DNA from: Actinomycetota bacterium
GTDB lineage: Bacteria; Actinomycetota; Actinomycetes; Actinomycetales; Microbacteriaceae
DNA length: 64,000 nucleotides
Reading direction: 5' to 3'
Assembly: GCA_947449765.1 (NCBI GenBank)
Contig: CANFSP010000004.1
Location: 124,001 to 188,000, forward strand
Shown here: one piece after another, positions 1-8,612 of the stretch
How positions within the stretch are numbered: the stretch's first letter is position 1
Layout: each line of letters opens with the position of its first letter
Translations under genes and position numbers: made by a program
Notes under the pieces: generated by a model
Databases searched by the model: none
What the model was told of the DNA's origin: nothing
Seen by the model: only the letters and a program-made list of their open reading frames with translations

Positions 1-1476
1 CGCCCGAGCAAACGTGACGGATGCTCCACCGGCACGAATGCGATCAACGATGTGTTCGCCACCGAGATCGCTCACCGAGCCCACCAGGGCTACGCCCACG
101 TGACCTATCACGGCGTCGACTCCCCCAACGTGATCCATGTCGTAGTGAGTAAGCACGAGTAGGTCTATCTGGGTAACCCCCGTGCGATCCAAACATGACC
201 TCAGCTTTTCCGGCGATCGCCCTGTGTCGATGAGTGCCACGCGATAGCCGGCCGACGGCGTCGCGACCCTCAACAAAAAAGCGTCGCCTTGGCCAACGTC
301 GCATGCGGCGATAACCCAGTCCTGGGGAATAACAACCTGTTGCCAACGAATCACCAGCACCCCAGCGAACGCGGATGCCCCCAGAGCCGCCACGACGACA
401 ACTGCGGCGATATTTCTCACTAATTTTTGGTGGGCGGAGAACCGACTGGGTAAAACGACGACGAGGGAAACCACCGCCGCACTCAGCAAACTTGCCAGGA
501 TGAAGCCAGGGATCGCGTCAACGAAAGGCAAACGCGCGAGAGGCCAGCTTGCCACTGACTGTGCGACGCGCCCAATCCACTCCGCCGGAATCCACGCAAT
601 CCACGCACACACGCTTGCTACGGGCGGGGCGACGAGGGCGAGAACGCAGAGAATGAGGCCGCTCACTGTTCCCACACCGGCTGCTGGAACGGTCAGGACG
701 TTCGCGAGGAGGCCATAGGTTGAGAGCGATGGACTGAGCAATATCAGCACGGGTTGGCACGCAACCGCGGCCGCTATCGGAACCGATAACACCACAAGAA
801 CGTTGTGGGATAACGATTTCAGAACAGGTAACCGCGCAATCGCTGTGGCGATTGGTTCGGTCAGCAGAAGAAGTCCAGCCGTCGCACTTACTGAGAGCGC
901 AAACCCATAGTCCATGCACCAGCGCGGCTCAATGATGAGGAGAACAATCACGGAGAGAGCCAATACCGAGATCCCGCCCCGGAGCCGACCAAGAGCGAGT
1001 CCCGCAAGTACCGCGAGAGACATGGTTGCCGCCCGAGAAACACTCGCCGCGGGAGTGACGAGCGCGACGAAAGCGATGAGAGCCACAAATGCTCCGAGGA
1101 TGCGCATCCATCTTGGTGCCCCGCACCACGCGAGAAGAAAAAACACCACCGTCACCACGATCTGACAATTGGCTCCTGAGACCGCAGTGAGGTGGCTCAG
1201 TGACGCAAGCTTCATCGCGGAGTCCAACGAGTCGCTCACTCGAGACGTATCACCGGTGGTCAGTCCCGGCAACAAAGCTCCCCCTGGAGCCGGGAGCTCA
1301 ACTGTCGCGCGCATCAGTGCATCCCGCACCGGCGAAAACCAAGACGACGGAAGCGCAAAAAGATGAGCGAGTGCATCCTCGCCGGGTCGAACTCGAGGCG
1401 TTGCGGTTAGTAGGTGTGTTGCAAGGAGCACCAGCCAGAGTGCGCCAGCGACGGCGACGAGCCAGCGACGTCTCAT
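1..1476 (-). CDS. comEC: ComEC/Rec2 DNA-uptake channel (3' end outside window)
   Basis: The reading frame is open from the ATG at 1476 to the left edge, 492 codons without a stop, so the C-terminus lies outside the window. The predicted protein has an N-terminal membrane segment (about residues 6-24), then the Competence domain with the signature SHLTAVSGAN at residues 94-103, many hydrophobic helices, and near residue 440 a metallo-beta-lactamase-type motif, LTHYDMDHVGG. This is the standard ComEC order, here apparently without a long N-terminal OB-type domain. ComEC forms the inner-membrane channel for single-stranded DNA uptake. The start overlaps the comEA stop as ATGA, so the two genes are translationally coupled. 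Whether natural transformation works cannot be judged from this window. Confidence 0.93.
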   Translation of the reverse strand, partial: MRRRWLVAVAGALWLVLLATHLLTATPRVRPGEDALAHLFALPSSWFSPVRDALMRATVELPAPGGALLPGLTTGDTSRVSDSLDSAMKLASLSHLTAVSGANCQIVVTVVFFLLAWCGAPRWMRILGAFVALIAFVALVTPAASVSRAATMSLAVLAGLALGRLRGGISVLALSVIVLLIIEPRWCMDYGFALSVSATAGLLLLTEPIATAIARLPVLKSLSHNVLVVLSVPIAAAVACQPVLILLSPSLSTYGLLANVLTVPAAGVGTVSGLILCVLALVAPPVASVCAWIAWIPAEWIGRVAQSVASWPLARLPFVDAIPGFILASLLSAAVVSLVVVLPSRFSAHQKLVRNIAAVVVVAALGASAFAGVLVIRWQQVVIPQDWVIAACDVGQGDAFLLRVATPSAGYRVALIDTGRSPEKLRSCLDRTGVTQIDLLVLTHYDMDHVGGVDAVIGHVGVALVGSVSDLGGEHIVDRIRAGGASVTFARA

Positions 1477-2162
1477 GGTGTGACGAGCGGACCGAGTGAA
1501 CTCAACAAACTCGGACCGATACCGCTGACGTTATCGAGCTCGTTCACGCTGCTAAATGCACCATGAGCTTCGCGATAGTCAATAATTCGTTGTGCCAATG
1601 CCGGCCCAACCCCCGGCAAGGTGTCCAATTCTGCGGCGCTCGCCGAAGACAAACTGACAAGCCCACTTGCCGAACCCGAGCTGCCTTCACCACTCGAGGC
1701 GTGCGCGACGCAATCGTCACTGCCGTCAGTGTGACGGGGAATGATAATTTGCTCTCCATCGCGGAGCTCACGCGCCAGATTGATCGCACATTGGTTGGCC
1801 GTAACCGTCAATCCACCCGCCTTGAGCACCGCATCAATGACGCGTGAACCGATCGGCACTGAAATCAGGCCGGGATGGTTGACCTCGCCAACGATGTGAA
1901 CGATGAGAGACAGGGCGGTGCCACCGACAATTCCTTGAGCTGATTCGCGTGCCGAGGGTCCCGCGTTTGCGGCACTGCTAGATGACGTTCTCGGCGACGA
2001 CTGTGATAGCCCATCGACAGTGGTGACGTGAGGATGAGCCAACACAGCCGGGATGAGCATCCATGACGCAATAATCACCACGAGCACGGCAAAAACCACA
2101 ATCAATCTGAAGCGCCTTCGCCGCGCTAGCGGATGAGGAACAGAAGCGTGGGATGATGACAC
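1473..2162 (-). CDS. comEA: ComEA-type DNA-binding competence protein
   Basis: A 229-residue protein with an N-terminal membrane anchor (about residues 18-43), a Ser-rich linker, an SLBB-like domain (about 85-140, containing VHIVGEVNHPGLISVP) and a C-terminal helix-hairpin-helix module (about 175-229, with LPGVGPALAQRIIDYR and VSGIGPSLL). ComEA is the membrane-tethered receptor that binds incoming double-stranded DNA outside the membrane and passes it to ComEC. The GTG start at 2162 is chosen because TAGCCT lies exactly six bases upstream and no Shine-Dalgarno is present, which fits a leaderless mRNA. The gene is coupled to comEC by ATGA. Confidence 0.93.
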   Translation of the reverse strand: MSSSHASVPHPLARRRRFRLIVVFAVLVVIIASWMLIPAVLAHPHVTTVDGLSQSSPRTSSSSAANAGPSARESAQGIVGGTALSLIVHIVGEVNHPGLISVPIGSRVIDAVLKAGGLTVTANQCAINLARELRDGEQIIIPRHTDGSDDCVAHASSGEGSSGSASGLVSLSSASAAELDTLPGVGPALAQRIIDYREAHGAFSSVNELDNVSGIGPSLLSSLGPLVTP

Positions 2163-2168
2163 GCGCCA

Positions 2169-2174
2169 AGGCTA
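2169..2174 (-). promoter_or_regulatory. -10 element of comEA (leaderless type)
   Basis: On the minus strand TAGCCT is followed by six bases and then the GTG of comEA. There is no Shine-Dalgarno. The same arrangement recurs at many operon starts in this window. No convincing -35 box is visible. Confidence 0.5.
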
Positions 2175-2250
2175 AACAACGGCTTAACCCTGTGGTCATG
2201 GGTTGCCGATGCAAGCGCGCAGAAATGCCCTCAGAGAGCTTGGGGAAAAA

Positions 2251-4758
2251 TCAAGTGGTGCGCGTGGCGATGTTCACCACACGAGGCGCGCGCACGATGA
2301 CGTTGACCACCTCACGCCCCTCAAGTGAACGAACCACGCCGGGCAAACTGAGCGCGAGTTCCCTGAGTTCTCCCTCGTCAATGGACGGAGAGACGTCAAG
2401 CCGATCTCGAACCTTGCCATCAACTTGCACTACACAGGTAACGCTGTCCTGAACCAGCAGTGCTCCCTCTGCCTCTGGCCAAACCACGTGAGCCACAGTA
2501 GGTTCGTGTCCGAGAATGCTCCACATGTCTTCTGCCGTGTAGGGGGCATACAGGTCAAGCATCATGGCGGTCACTTCGGCCGCTTCACGAACGGCTGGAT
2601 TCCCGGCACCAACTCCCGAGTCAATCGCTTTGCGGGTTGCATTCACCAAGTCCATCAGGCGAGCAATGAGCACGTTGAATTTGAAGGACTCGACGAGTTT
2701 CGGAGCGTCGGCGAGAAGAGCGTGCGTCACTCGGCGAAGTCCGATATCGCCGAGAGAAAAATCAACTCCGGGACTACTGTCAACGTCCTGAGCGACTCGC
2801 CACGCGCGAGCTAAAAACTTATTCGACGCGGATGGGGAAACATCTGCCCAGTCGATGTCATCCTCCGGCGGTCCCGCAAAAGCCATGGTGAGGCGCACCG
2901 CGTCAATCCCGTGTTCTTCGAGCTGGTCGGAGAGTTTGACGATGTTGCCTTTCGATTTACTCATGGCTGAACCATCCATGAGCACCATTCCCTGGTTGAG
3001 CAGGTTCGTAAAGGGCTCATCGAAATCGAGGTACCCGAGGTCGTGAAGAACCTTGGTGATGAAGCGCGCATACAGCAGGTGAAGAATTGCGTGAGTGACG
3101 CCACCAACATATTGATCGACGGGGGCCCACTTTTTTGCTTCCTGAGGATCAAACGCCTGGGTGTCATCGTGTGGGGAAAGGTAGCGCAAGAAGTACCACG
3201 AGCTGTCGACAAAAGTGTCCATTGTGTCTGGATCTCGTCGAGCAGGTTTTCCATCGAGCGGGTTGAGGACGTTTACCCAGTCCTCGGCCGCCCCCAGTGG
3301 AGACTGCCCTTTGGGCTGAAGATTGAGACCCTCGGTGGGTGGCAAAACAACGGGCAACTGGTCTTCAGGCACGGCAATTTCAGTGCCATCTTCAGCATGA
3401 ATAATCGGTATGGGCGTTCCCCAGTAGCGCTGGCGAGATATAAGCCAGTCACGCAGACGGAAATTCTTCGCAGCCTTACCTGTGCCGCGTGCCACCAGCA
3501 GTTCGATGGACTTGGCGATGGCCTCCGTCTTGTGGAGTCCATTCAGATCACCCGAGTTAGCCAGCACTCCGTCGCCAGCGATGGCAATGCCCGAGGAAGC
3601 TGGATCAGAGTTGACGTTTCCCTCGTCGTCAGGAATTGGCTCAACAACCACACGTACCGGAAGTTCATACGCGCGCGCAAAATCGAGGTCGCGTTGGTCG
3701 TGAGCAGGGACAGCCATGATTGCTCCATGACCGTAGTCACTCAGCACATAGTCAGCCGCCCAGACGGGGATGCGCTCGCCGTTGACCGGATTGATAGCGT
3801 AGCGACCAAGAAAGACACCCGTTTTCGGTCGATCTGTAGCCTGACGCTCAATCTCCGTGGCTTTCTGAACCTCAACAAGATAGGCATCAAATGCCTCGCG
3901 CGTTTGCGCATCAGCGGAGGCCACAAGCTCGCTCGCCAAGTCCGCATCCGGAGCGACCACCATAAAGGTTGCACCAAAGAGCGTGTCTGGTCGCGTGGTG
4001 AAAACAGTGACCGGCTCCTCACGCCCTTCAATGACAAAATCAACGTCAGCACCGAGAGAACGACCAATCCAATTGCGCTGCATCGTGAGAACCTTGGCGG
4101 GCCAATGCCCCTCAAGCTTGTCGAGATCATCGAGCAGGCGATCCGCGTACTCGGTAATGCGAAAGTACCACTGAGTAAGTTTTTTCTTCACGACAATTGC
4201 ACCAGAACGCTCTGATGTACCGTCGGGCATGACTTGCTCATTCGCAAGCACGGTCTGGTCAACCGGGTCCCAGTTCACCCATGAGTCTTTGCGATAGGCA
4301 AGACCTTTTTTGTACATCTGCAAAAAGAGCCACTGATTCCACTTGTAGTACTCAGGATCAGACGTGTGAATCGTGCGCGTCCAGTCAAAACTGGCGGCAT
4401 AACGACGCATGGATGTTCGCTGCTGTTCAATGTTGTCGTACGTCCACGTGACCGGATTGAGCCCGCGTTTGATCGCCGCATTCTCAGCAGGTAACCCAAA
4501 CGAGTCCCACCCAATTGGATGCAAGACATTGAAATTGCGGTGTCGCCAGTAACGCGCGATGACATCGCCGAGTGCATATGCCTCAGCATGCCCCATGTGT
4601 AGGTCACCAGAGGGGTAGGGAAACATGTCGAGAACGTACTTGCGCGGTCGATCATCCGATGCGTCATCACATCGAAATGGTTCAAGTCGATCCCAGACGG
4701 GCAGCCACTTGTCTTGAATCTCGGCGAAGTTGTAGGTCGCGGTCTCGTGCTCAGTCAT
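2251..4758 (-). CDS. leuS: Leucyl-tRNA synthetase
   Basis: An 835-residue class I synthetase that charges tRNA-Leu. The open frame extends 34 codons upstream, but the ATG at 4758 (protein [18 protein letters not shown]) is the right start because the family begins with the Y-N-F-x-x-I-E/Q-x-K-W motif. Visible landmarks are the HIGH equivalent ([14 protein letters not shown]), the [13 protein letters not shown] motif, the CP1 editing insertion ([17 protein letters not shown]), the [13 protein letters not shown] motif and the KMSKS loop ([11 protein letters not shown]). Length and domain order are those of bacterial LeuRS. TATTCT lies nine bases before the start, so the transcript may have almost no leader. 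Confidence 0.98.
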   Translation of the reverse strand: MTEHETATYNFAEIQDKWLPVWDRLEPFRCDDASDDRPRKYVLDMFPYPSGDLHMGHAEAYALGDVIARYWRHRNFNVLHPIGWDSFGLPAENAAIKRGLNPVTWTYDNIEQQRTSMRRYAASFDWTRTIHTSDPEYYKWNQWLFLQMYKKGLAYRKDSWVNWDPVDQTVLANEQVMPDGTSERSGAIVVKKKLTQWYFRITEYADRLLDDLDKLEGHWPAKVLTMQRNWIGRSLGADVDFVIEGREEPVTVFTTRPDTLFGATFMVVAPDADLASELVASADAQTREAFDAYLVEVQKATEIERQATDRPKTGVFLGRYAINPVNGERIPVWAADYVLSDYGHGAIMAVPAHDQRDLDFARAYELPVRVVVEPIPDDEGNVNSDPASSGIAIAGDGVLANSGDLNGLHKTEAIAKSIELLVARGTGKAAKNFRLRDWLISRQRYWGTPIPIIHAEDGTEIAVPEDQLPVVLPPTEGLNLQPKGQSPLGAAEDWVNVLNPLDGKPARRDPDTMDTFVDSSWYFLRYLSPHDDTQAFDPQEAKKWAPVDQYVGGVTHAILHLLYARFITKVLHDLGYLDFDEPFTNLLNQGMVLMDGSAMSKSKGNIVKLSDQLEEHGIDAVRLTMAFAGPPEDDIDWADVSPSASNKFLARAWRVAQDVDSSPGVDFSLGDIGLRRVTHALLADAPKLVESFKFNVLIARLMDLVNATRKAIDSGVGAGNPAVREAAEVTAMMLDLYAPYTAEDMWSILGHEPTVAHVVWPEAEGALLVQDSVTCVVQVDGKVRDRLDVSPSIDEGELRELALSLPGVVRSLEGREVVNVIVRAPRVVNIATRTT

Positions 4759-4780
4759 GGTGAACCCAGAATATCGCGGG

Positions 4781-6148
4781 TTAGTGCACGCCCAGTGCGC
4801 GAAGGGCGGCAGCCGCCTTGAGGAGCATTTCATCCAATTCGCTTGACGGATCAGAGTCACTCGTCACACCGCCGCCGCTACCGATGGAAGCTCCCGAGGC
4901 ATCAATGACGAGCGAACGAATCACCATCGCTAACTCCGCGCAACCGTCGAGACCGAACCAGCCAAAGGCTCCGGAATAAATCCCCCGAGGACCCTGTTCG
5001 AGACGCTGCAGAATTTCCATCGCTGCGCGCTTAGGAGCGCCGGTCATCGAACCGGCAGGAAAACACGCGTCGAAGGCGTCGAGGGCGGTCTGACCAGGCT
5101 CAATGAGGGCACTCACGGTACTCACCAACTGGTGCACATGCGGCAAGGTTTCGACCTCGAGTAGTCGATCCGCACTCACGGTTCCGGTCACCGCGACTCG
5201 CGATAGGTCGTTGCGCATGAGATCGACAATCATGAGGTTCTCGGCGCGCTCTTTCTCGCTTGACCGCAGCTCATGGATGAGTTGGGCATCCTCATCGGTC
5301 GTTGCGCCACGGCGTCGAGTGCCCTTAATGGGCATGGTTGTCACGCGAGAATCTGGCGTCACGCGCAAAAAGACTTCGGGAGATGAACTGAGCAAGTTGA
5401 CTCCGCCGAGCCGAAGCAGCCCTCCGTGGTGACTGGGGTTATCCTCGCGTAACGCGTGGTAGGTCGCGAGGACGTCCCAGTCCCCCGGGATTCGAATCTG
5501 ATTGGTAAGACACAGCAAATAGGCATCGCCGTCCCGAATAAATTTCCGGCACTGATCAACCAGGTTTTCGTACTGCTGCGGCTCATGGCGCCACCGAAGT
5601 GATGAATGGATGTTCGCGGCAGCTTCGCGTGAAGCACCGCCGCTGCCCTCCTGCCGCCCTCGAGAAACATTTCCGGCCGGATAGGCCGCGACGAGCTCCG
5701 CGAGAGCCTGCGGGGTGTGCGCAACAGCGATGACGCTTTGACCCGCATGATCGAATGCATACATAGCGCGAACGCGCGCGAAACACGCATCCGGGTAGGG
5801 AGAAGTCACATGCGGTATGCCGACCAGCCCGTTGCCGAACTCGTATCCAAACCAACCCACATAACCTAATCGAAAGGGTCCGACCGAGGTGAGCGGAAAG
5901 CCCTTCGGGATGAACATGTCACCATCTGGGTCAACGGCAGTCGGCGCAGGGATTTCTGCCCGAAGCGCATCCATCACATCCTCGGTAATGAGGGGATCGG
6001 TAATGCCCGCAATGTAGGAGTACCCCGTCGTTGCGAGAGGTCCCGCGTCCAGCCACACGGTGTTGTCATGCTCACCATCGAGCTGCGCATGGACATCCTT
6101 CGGATCGCTCCACTGAGGAAGGACCGACCAGTAAATGGGCGCAGACAC
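4781..6148 (-). CDS. pabB: Aminodeoxychorismate synthase component I
   Basis: A 455-residue chorismate-utilising enzyme. Together with a glutamine amidotransferase subunit (PabA/TrpG, not in this window) it makes 4-amino-4-deoxychorismate for folate. The motif [10 protein letters not shown] carries the lysine typical of aminodeoxychorismate synthases where anthranilate synthases have alanine, which argues for PabB over TrpE. The C-terminal catalytic signatures [19 protein letters not shown] and YSGAFGWFG are intact. It starts with GTG at 6148 and lacks a Shine-Dalgarno. It diverges from pabC across only 18 bp, and the predicted -10 elements of the two genes overlap. Confidence 0.94.
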   Translation of the reverse strand: MSAPIYWSVLPQWSDPKDVHAQLDGEHDNTVWLDAGPLATTGYSYIAGITDPLITEDVMDALRAEIPAPTAVDPDGDMFIPKGFPLTSVGPFRLGYVGWFGYEFGNGLVGIPHVTSPYPDACFARVRAMYAFDHAGQSVIAVAHTPQALAELVAAYPAGNVSRGRQEGSGGASREAAANIHSSLRWRHEPQQYENLVDQCRKFIRDGDAYLLCLTNQIRIPGDWDVLATYHALREDNPSHHGGLLRLGGVNLLSSSPEVFLRVTPDSRVTTMPIKGTRRRGATTDEDAQLIHELRSSEKERAENLMIVDLMRNDLSRVAVTGTVSADRLLEVETLPHVHQLVSTVSALIEPGQTALDAFDACFPAGSMTGAPKRAAMEILQRLEQGPRGIYSGAFGWFGLDGCAELAMVIRSLVIDASGASIGSGGGVTSDSDPSSELDEMLLKAAAALRALGVH

Positions 6149-6153
6149 GGTAC

Positions 6154-6160
6154 TAGCCTA
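6154..6160. promoter_or_regulatory. Shared bidirectional -10 element between pabB and pabC
   Basis: The 7-bp sequence TAGCCTA reads TAGCCT on the plus strand, seven bases before the pabC ATG at 6167. It reads TAGGCT on the minus strand (6160-6155), six bases before the pabB GTG at 6148. Both fit the TANNNT leaderless pattern seen across this window, so one near-palindrome could direct transcription both ways. Promoter activity is inferred. Confidence 0.5.
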
Positions 6161-6166
6161 AAGAGT

Positions 6167-6937
6167 ATGACTTTGCCGAGTGGTCACTACCGTTTTAACG
6201 GCTCTGCTCTGAACACACTCGAGAACCCCGGCAGCATCTCACTATTGGTTGCGGATTCGTGGCTGATTCGAGACGGTCGCGTGGTGAGACTCGAGGATCA
6301 CTTCCAGCGCTTTAGCGACGGCGCAGCGGCGCAGGGGTTAGTTACCAACCCCCGCATTTTTCTGGAGCGTGTGCGCGATGCCCTTCCGGACTCCGGCGTG
6401 TGGTTTCCGCGAATCGAACTCACGTCACGCGGGGAACTCCAACTGCTGATTCGCGAAGCACCTGAACTCACCGAATCGGTGTCACTATGGACCGCGGAAC
6501 ATGATCCTCGAACTGAACCGACAATCAAAGGCCCAGACATCCCCGCACTAGAAAATCTTCGAAATGAGGCGCGCGAACACGGCGCCACCGAAGCCGTCAT
6601 TCTCTCAATCGATGGTTTCATCGTTGATGGTGCCACCACTTGTTTGCTCTGGTGGAGAGAAAACCAACTACACATTCCTCGTCGCGAATTTGCCCGGGTG
6701 ACAAGTGTTACCCAGAAAATTGTTGAGTCGATCGCGCGTGACCGCGGAGTCGCAATCGTGGAAAGCGCCCACTCACCACAGGAACTCGACGAGTGCGAGG
6801 TATGGGCGGTCAATGCCCTCCATGGCCTCAGGCCGGCGCGAAGCTGGGTTTCTGGACCGCGGTTATTCGTCGATGAGACTCGCTTGGCACTCTGGCGTGA
6901 CGCGTACGAAAACTATCGCGAACTCGTGACAAACTAA
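6167..6937 (+). CDS. pabC: Class IV aminotransferase, probable aminodeoxychorismate lyase
   Basis: A 256-residue fold-type IV PLP enzyme. Its position beside pabB points to 4-amino-4-deoxychorismate lyase, which releases p-aminobenzoate and pyruvate. The family pattern is visible: a conserved early Arg (about residue 45), the candidate Schiff-base lysine in TIKGPDIPALENLRNEA, and the later IVDGATT motif corresponding to the usual EGSTSN cofactor loop. In that loop the usual Glu is Asp, a conservative but less common change. The ATG at 6167 is used because the upstream in-frame extension runs into pabB. A branched-chain or D-amino-acid aminotransferase role is possible but less likely given the context. 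Confidence 0.82.
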   Translation: MTLPSGHYRFNGSALNTLENPGSISLLVADSWLIRDGRVVRLEDHFQRFSDGAAAQGLVTNPRIFLERVRDALPDSGVWFPRIELTSRGELQLLIREAPELTESVSLWTAEHDPRTEPTIKGPDIPALENLRNEAREHGATEAVILSIDGFIVDGATTCLLWWRENQLHIPRREFARVTSVTQKIVESIARDRGVAIVESAHSPQELDECEVWAVNALHGLRPARSWVSGPRLFVDETRLALWRDAYENYRELVTN

Positions 6938-6942
6938 CTCTC

Positions 6943-8016
6943 GTGCCGTCAACGCCGAAAGAGCCTGTGCCGACCGAAACCGCGTCGATGCACATCGCTG
7001 CGCGCGCAGAAGACCGGCTTCACCTGTGGCGTCAAATGTGGGCGCGCCGTCGCAAGCGTGCTGTCACCGTTGTTCCATTTCGCGGTTACGGCACCACCGA
7101 ACAGGTGCGTGTTCTGTGTCGCGTTTTGTTAACCAAGGTCCCCAAACGCGGCTCGCGTGAAGCTCAAAAATTTGCTCGCCGCGCCGAGAGCGTGCGTGGA
7201 TGGCGAAGTTTCGTCAGCGTCCCGGTTAAGAACGCCGAGGTCTCGGTGGAGATTGAGGGCGTGGTGCATCGTGTCACGGCCGATCGAGGTGGAGTTGTCG
7301 ACATCACCTTGCCAATTCGCCTTGCTCCCGGGGCACACAAGGTGCGCATCCAATCAGAAGATTCGGAAATCGCTGAGGCCGAGGTGAACATCGCACCAGA
7401 CCACACTCAGTTCGGTCTCATCAGCGACGTGGACGACACCGTCATGGTCACCGCTCTCCCCCGACCATTCCTCGCGTTTTGGAACGCCTTCGTGCTCAAC
7501 GAGCACGCGCGTGTTCCCACATACGGGATGTCGGTCTTGCTCAATCGACTGACGCGTAAAGAGACTGGCATGCCGGTCATTTACCTCTCGACCGGGGCGT
7601 GGAACGTGGCACCGACGCTTCGTCGTTTTCTCAGTCGAAATTTGTACCCGATTGGATCAATGTTGTTGACCGACTGGGGCCCGACCCACGACCGTTGGTT
7701 TCGGAGTGGTCGTGAGCACAAAGAGAAACAACTCGAGCGTCTGGCCAATGAATTCCCGCGCGTGAAGTGGATTTTGGTGGGCGACGACGGACAGCATGAC
7801 GAAGTGATTTACACCGAGTTCGAAAAGAACCATCCCGAGAATGTCGCGGCGGTCTGCATCAGGCAGCTTTCCACGTCGGAAGCGGTTCTTGCTGGTGGAC
7901 GCAAGAAGGGACTGGCCAAGTCTCTTCACGGTGGAGCGCCCTGGGTCTACGGTGGCGACGGCGCCTCTCTCTACGACCAGTTAGTGTCACTAGGCTTTCT
8001 CGAACCCCGCACGTAG
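6943..8016 (+). CDS. APP1-like phosphatidate phosphatase family protein (DUF2183)
   Basis: A 357-residue protein with the APP1 catalytic domain in its C-terminal half. The HAD-like motif SDVDDTVMVT (about residues 160-170) gives the DxDxT nucleophile; YLSTGAWNV and LVGDDGQHDEVIY supply the later HAD motifs. The N-terminal half (about residues 60-155) is a beta-rich region of the type that precedes this domain in bacteria. The yeast namesake dephosphorylates phosphatidate; bacterial substrates are poorly known, so only the family is assigned. The GTG at 6943 is five bases after pabC; an ATG at 6988 is an alternative start. Co-transcription with pabC is likely, but no functional link to folate is evident. 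Confidence 0.82.
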   Translation: MPSTPKEPVPTETASMHIAARAEDRLHLWRQMWARRRKRAVTVVPFRGYGTTEQVRVLCRVLLTKVPKRGSREAQKFARRAESVRGWRSFVSVPVKNAEVSVEIEGVVHRVTADRGGVVDITLPIRLAPGAHKVRIQSEDSEIAEAEVNIAPDHTQFGLISDVDDTVMVTALPRPFLAFWNAFVLNEHARVPTYGMSVLLNRLTRKETGMPVIYLSTGAWNVAPTLRRFLSRNLYPIGSMLLTDWGPTHDRWFRSGREHKEKQLERLANEFPRVKWILVGDDGQHDEVIYTEFEKNHPENVAAVCIRQLSTSEAVLAGGRKKGLAKSLHGGAPWVYGGDGASLYDQLVSLGFLEPRT

Positions 8017-8110
8017 TCGTTCCAGATCGCGCCAGCACCTTTCTCGTTTGCGATGTGCATCGCTGATGTGCCGCGCTGTTGTGCATCGTTAATGCCCTTC
8101 GCTAACCTTC

Positions 8111-8128
8111 AACCTTCGCGTTAAGGTT
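8111..8128 (+). terminator. Possible weak terminator hairpin
   Basis: AACCTT and AAGGTT form six-bp arms around a six-base loop, 95 bases after the APP1-like gene. The U-tract is poor, so this is a weak call. The rest of 8017-8174 holds only short GATGTGC-like repeats and no gene that I can support. Confidence 0.25.
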
Positions 8129-8174
8129 TATGTGAATATCGGCTTTACTGTCCCACCCCCTCCGTATCGTGTTT

Positions 8175-8194
8175 ATTCGAAGATATATTCGAAT
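8175..8194. promoter_or_regulatory. LexA/SOS-type palindrome upstream of the dnaE2 operon
   Basis: A 20-bp near-perfect palindrome contains TCGAA and TTCGA separated by six bases, with a single mismatched pair in the interior. This spacing matches the actinobacterial SOS box (TCGAAC-N4-GTTCGA), with substitutions only at the inner C and G. It includes a TATATT sequence (8184-8189) that could be the -10 element and lies 17 bases before the start codon at 8212. The downstream DnaE2-type polymerase is a classic SOS target, which supports the LexA assignment. Confidence 0.72.
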
Positions 8195-8211
8195 ACGCGA
8201 AGGAGTTTTTT

Positions 8212-8574
8212 ATGCACATCAACGAAGAAATCAGCGTTGAGTTAGGACATGCCGGTACCCCTATCGGCTTTATCTGGCGAGGCATTACCTACCGCGTCGT
8301 CACCACCACCGAGACATGGCTTACCCGTCGGGCCTGGTGGAATGAGCCGGCAAGTGTGGCACGTGATGCACTACACGGAAGTCTCGATGTGCCGGTCTGG
8401 CGAGTCGACGCAACACCGTCAAGCACCATTGGTGCGGGCATGAACGGCACCTTCGACCTCGCCTGCTACGACACCCCCCACGAAGCGACACCCGACGAAA
8501 ACTTTACGCGTCGAGTCGGATGGCTCCTCATGTCTGCGTGGACCGACGTGCTCGACGATCGCCTCCTCGCCTAA
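8212..8574 (+). CDS. Small conserved protein preceding dnaE2 (possibly DUF6504 family)
   Basis: A 120-residue soluble protein with no signal or membrane segment. The pattern IGFIWRGITYRVVTTTETWLTR followed by a WW-containing stretch resembles the short domain found beside Y-family or DnaE2 polymerases in other actinobacteria (DUF6504-like; recalled from family knowledge, not searched). It has a good Shine-Dalgarno (AAGGAG at 8200-8205) before the ATG. It follows the SOS-type box directly and lies 38 bp upstream of dnaE2, so it is probably damage-inducible with the polymerase. Its molecular role is unknown. Confidence 0.7.
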   Translation: MHINEEISVELGHAGTPIGFIWRGITYRVVTTTETWLTRRAWWNEPASVARDALHGSLDVPVWRVDATPSSTIGAGMNGTFDLACYDTPHEATPDENFTRRVGWLLMSAWTDVLDDRLLA

Positions 8575-8612
8575 CCCTCAGACCACAACGCGGCCGGGCG
8601 TTCAAGGATGCC

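Noticed and set aside
3043-4215. A 390-codon plus-strand frame opposite leuS
   Set aside because: It is antisense to highly conserved leuS coding sequence and has no recognisable domain or start signal.
4781-6148. TrpE (anthranilate synthase) identity for the chorismate enzyme
   Set aside because: The PIKGT lysine and the neighbouring pabC favour aminodeoxychorismate synthase.
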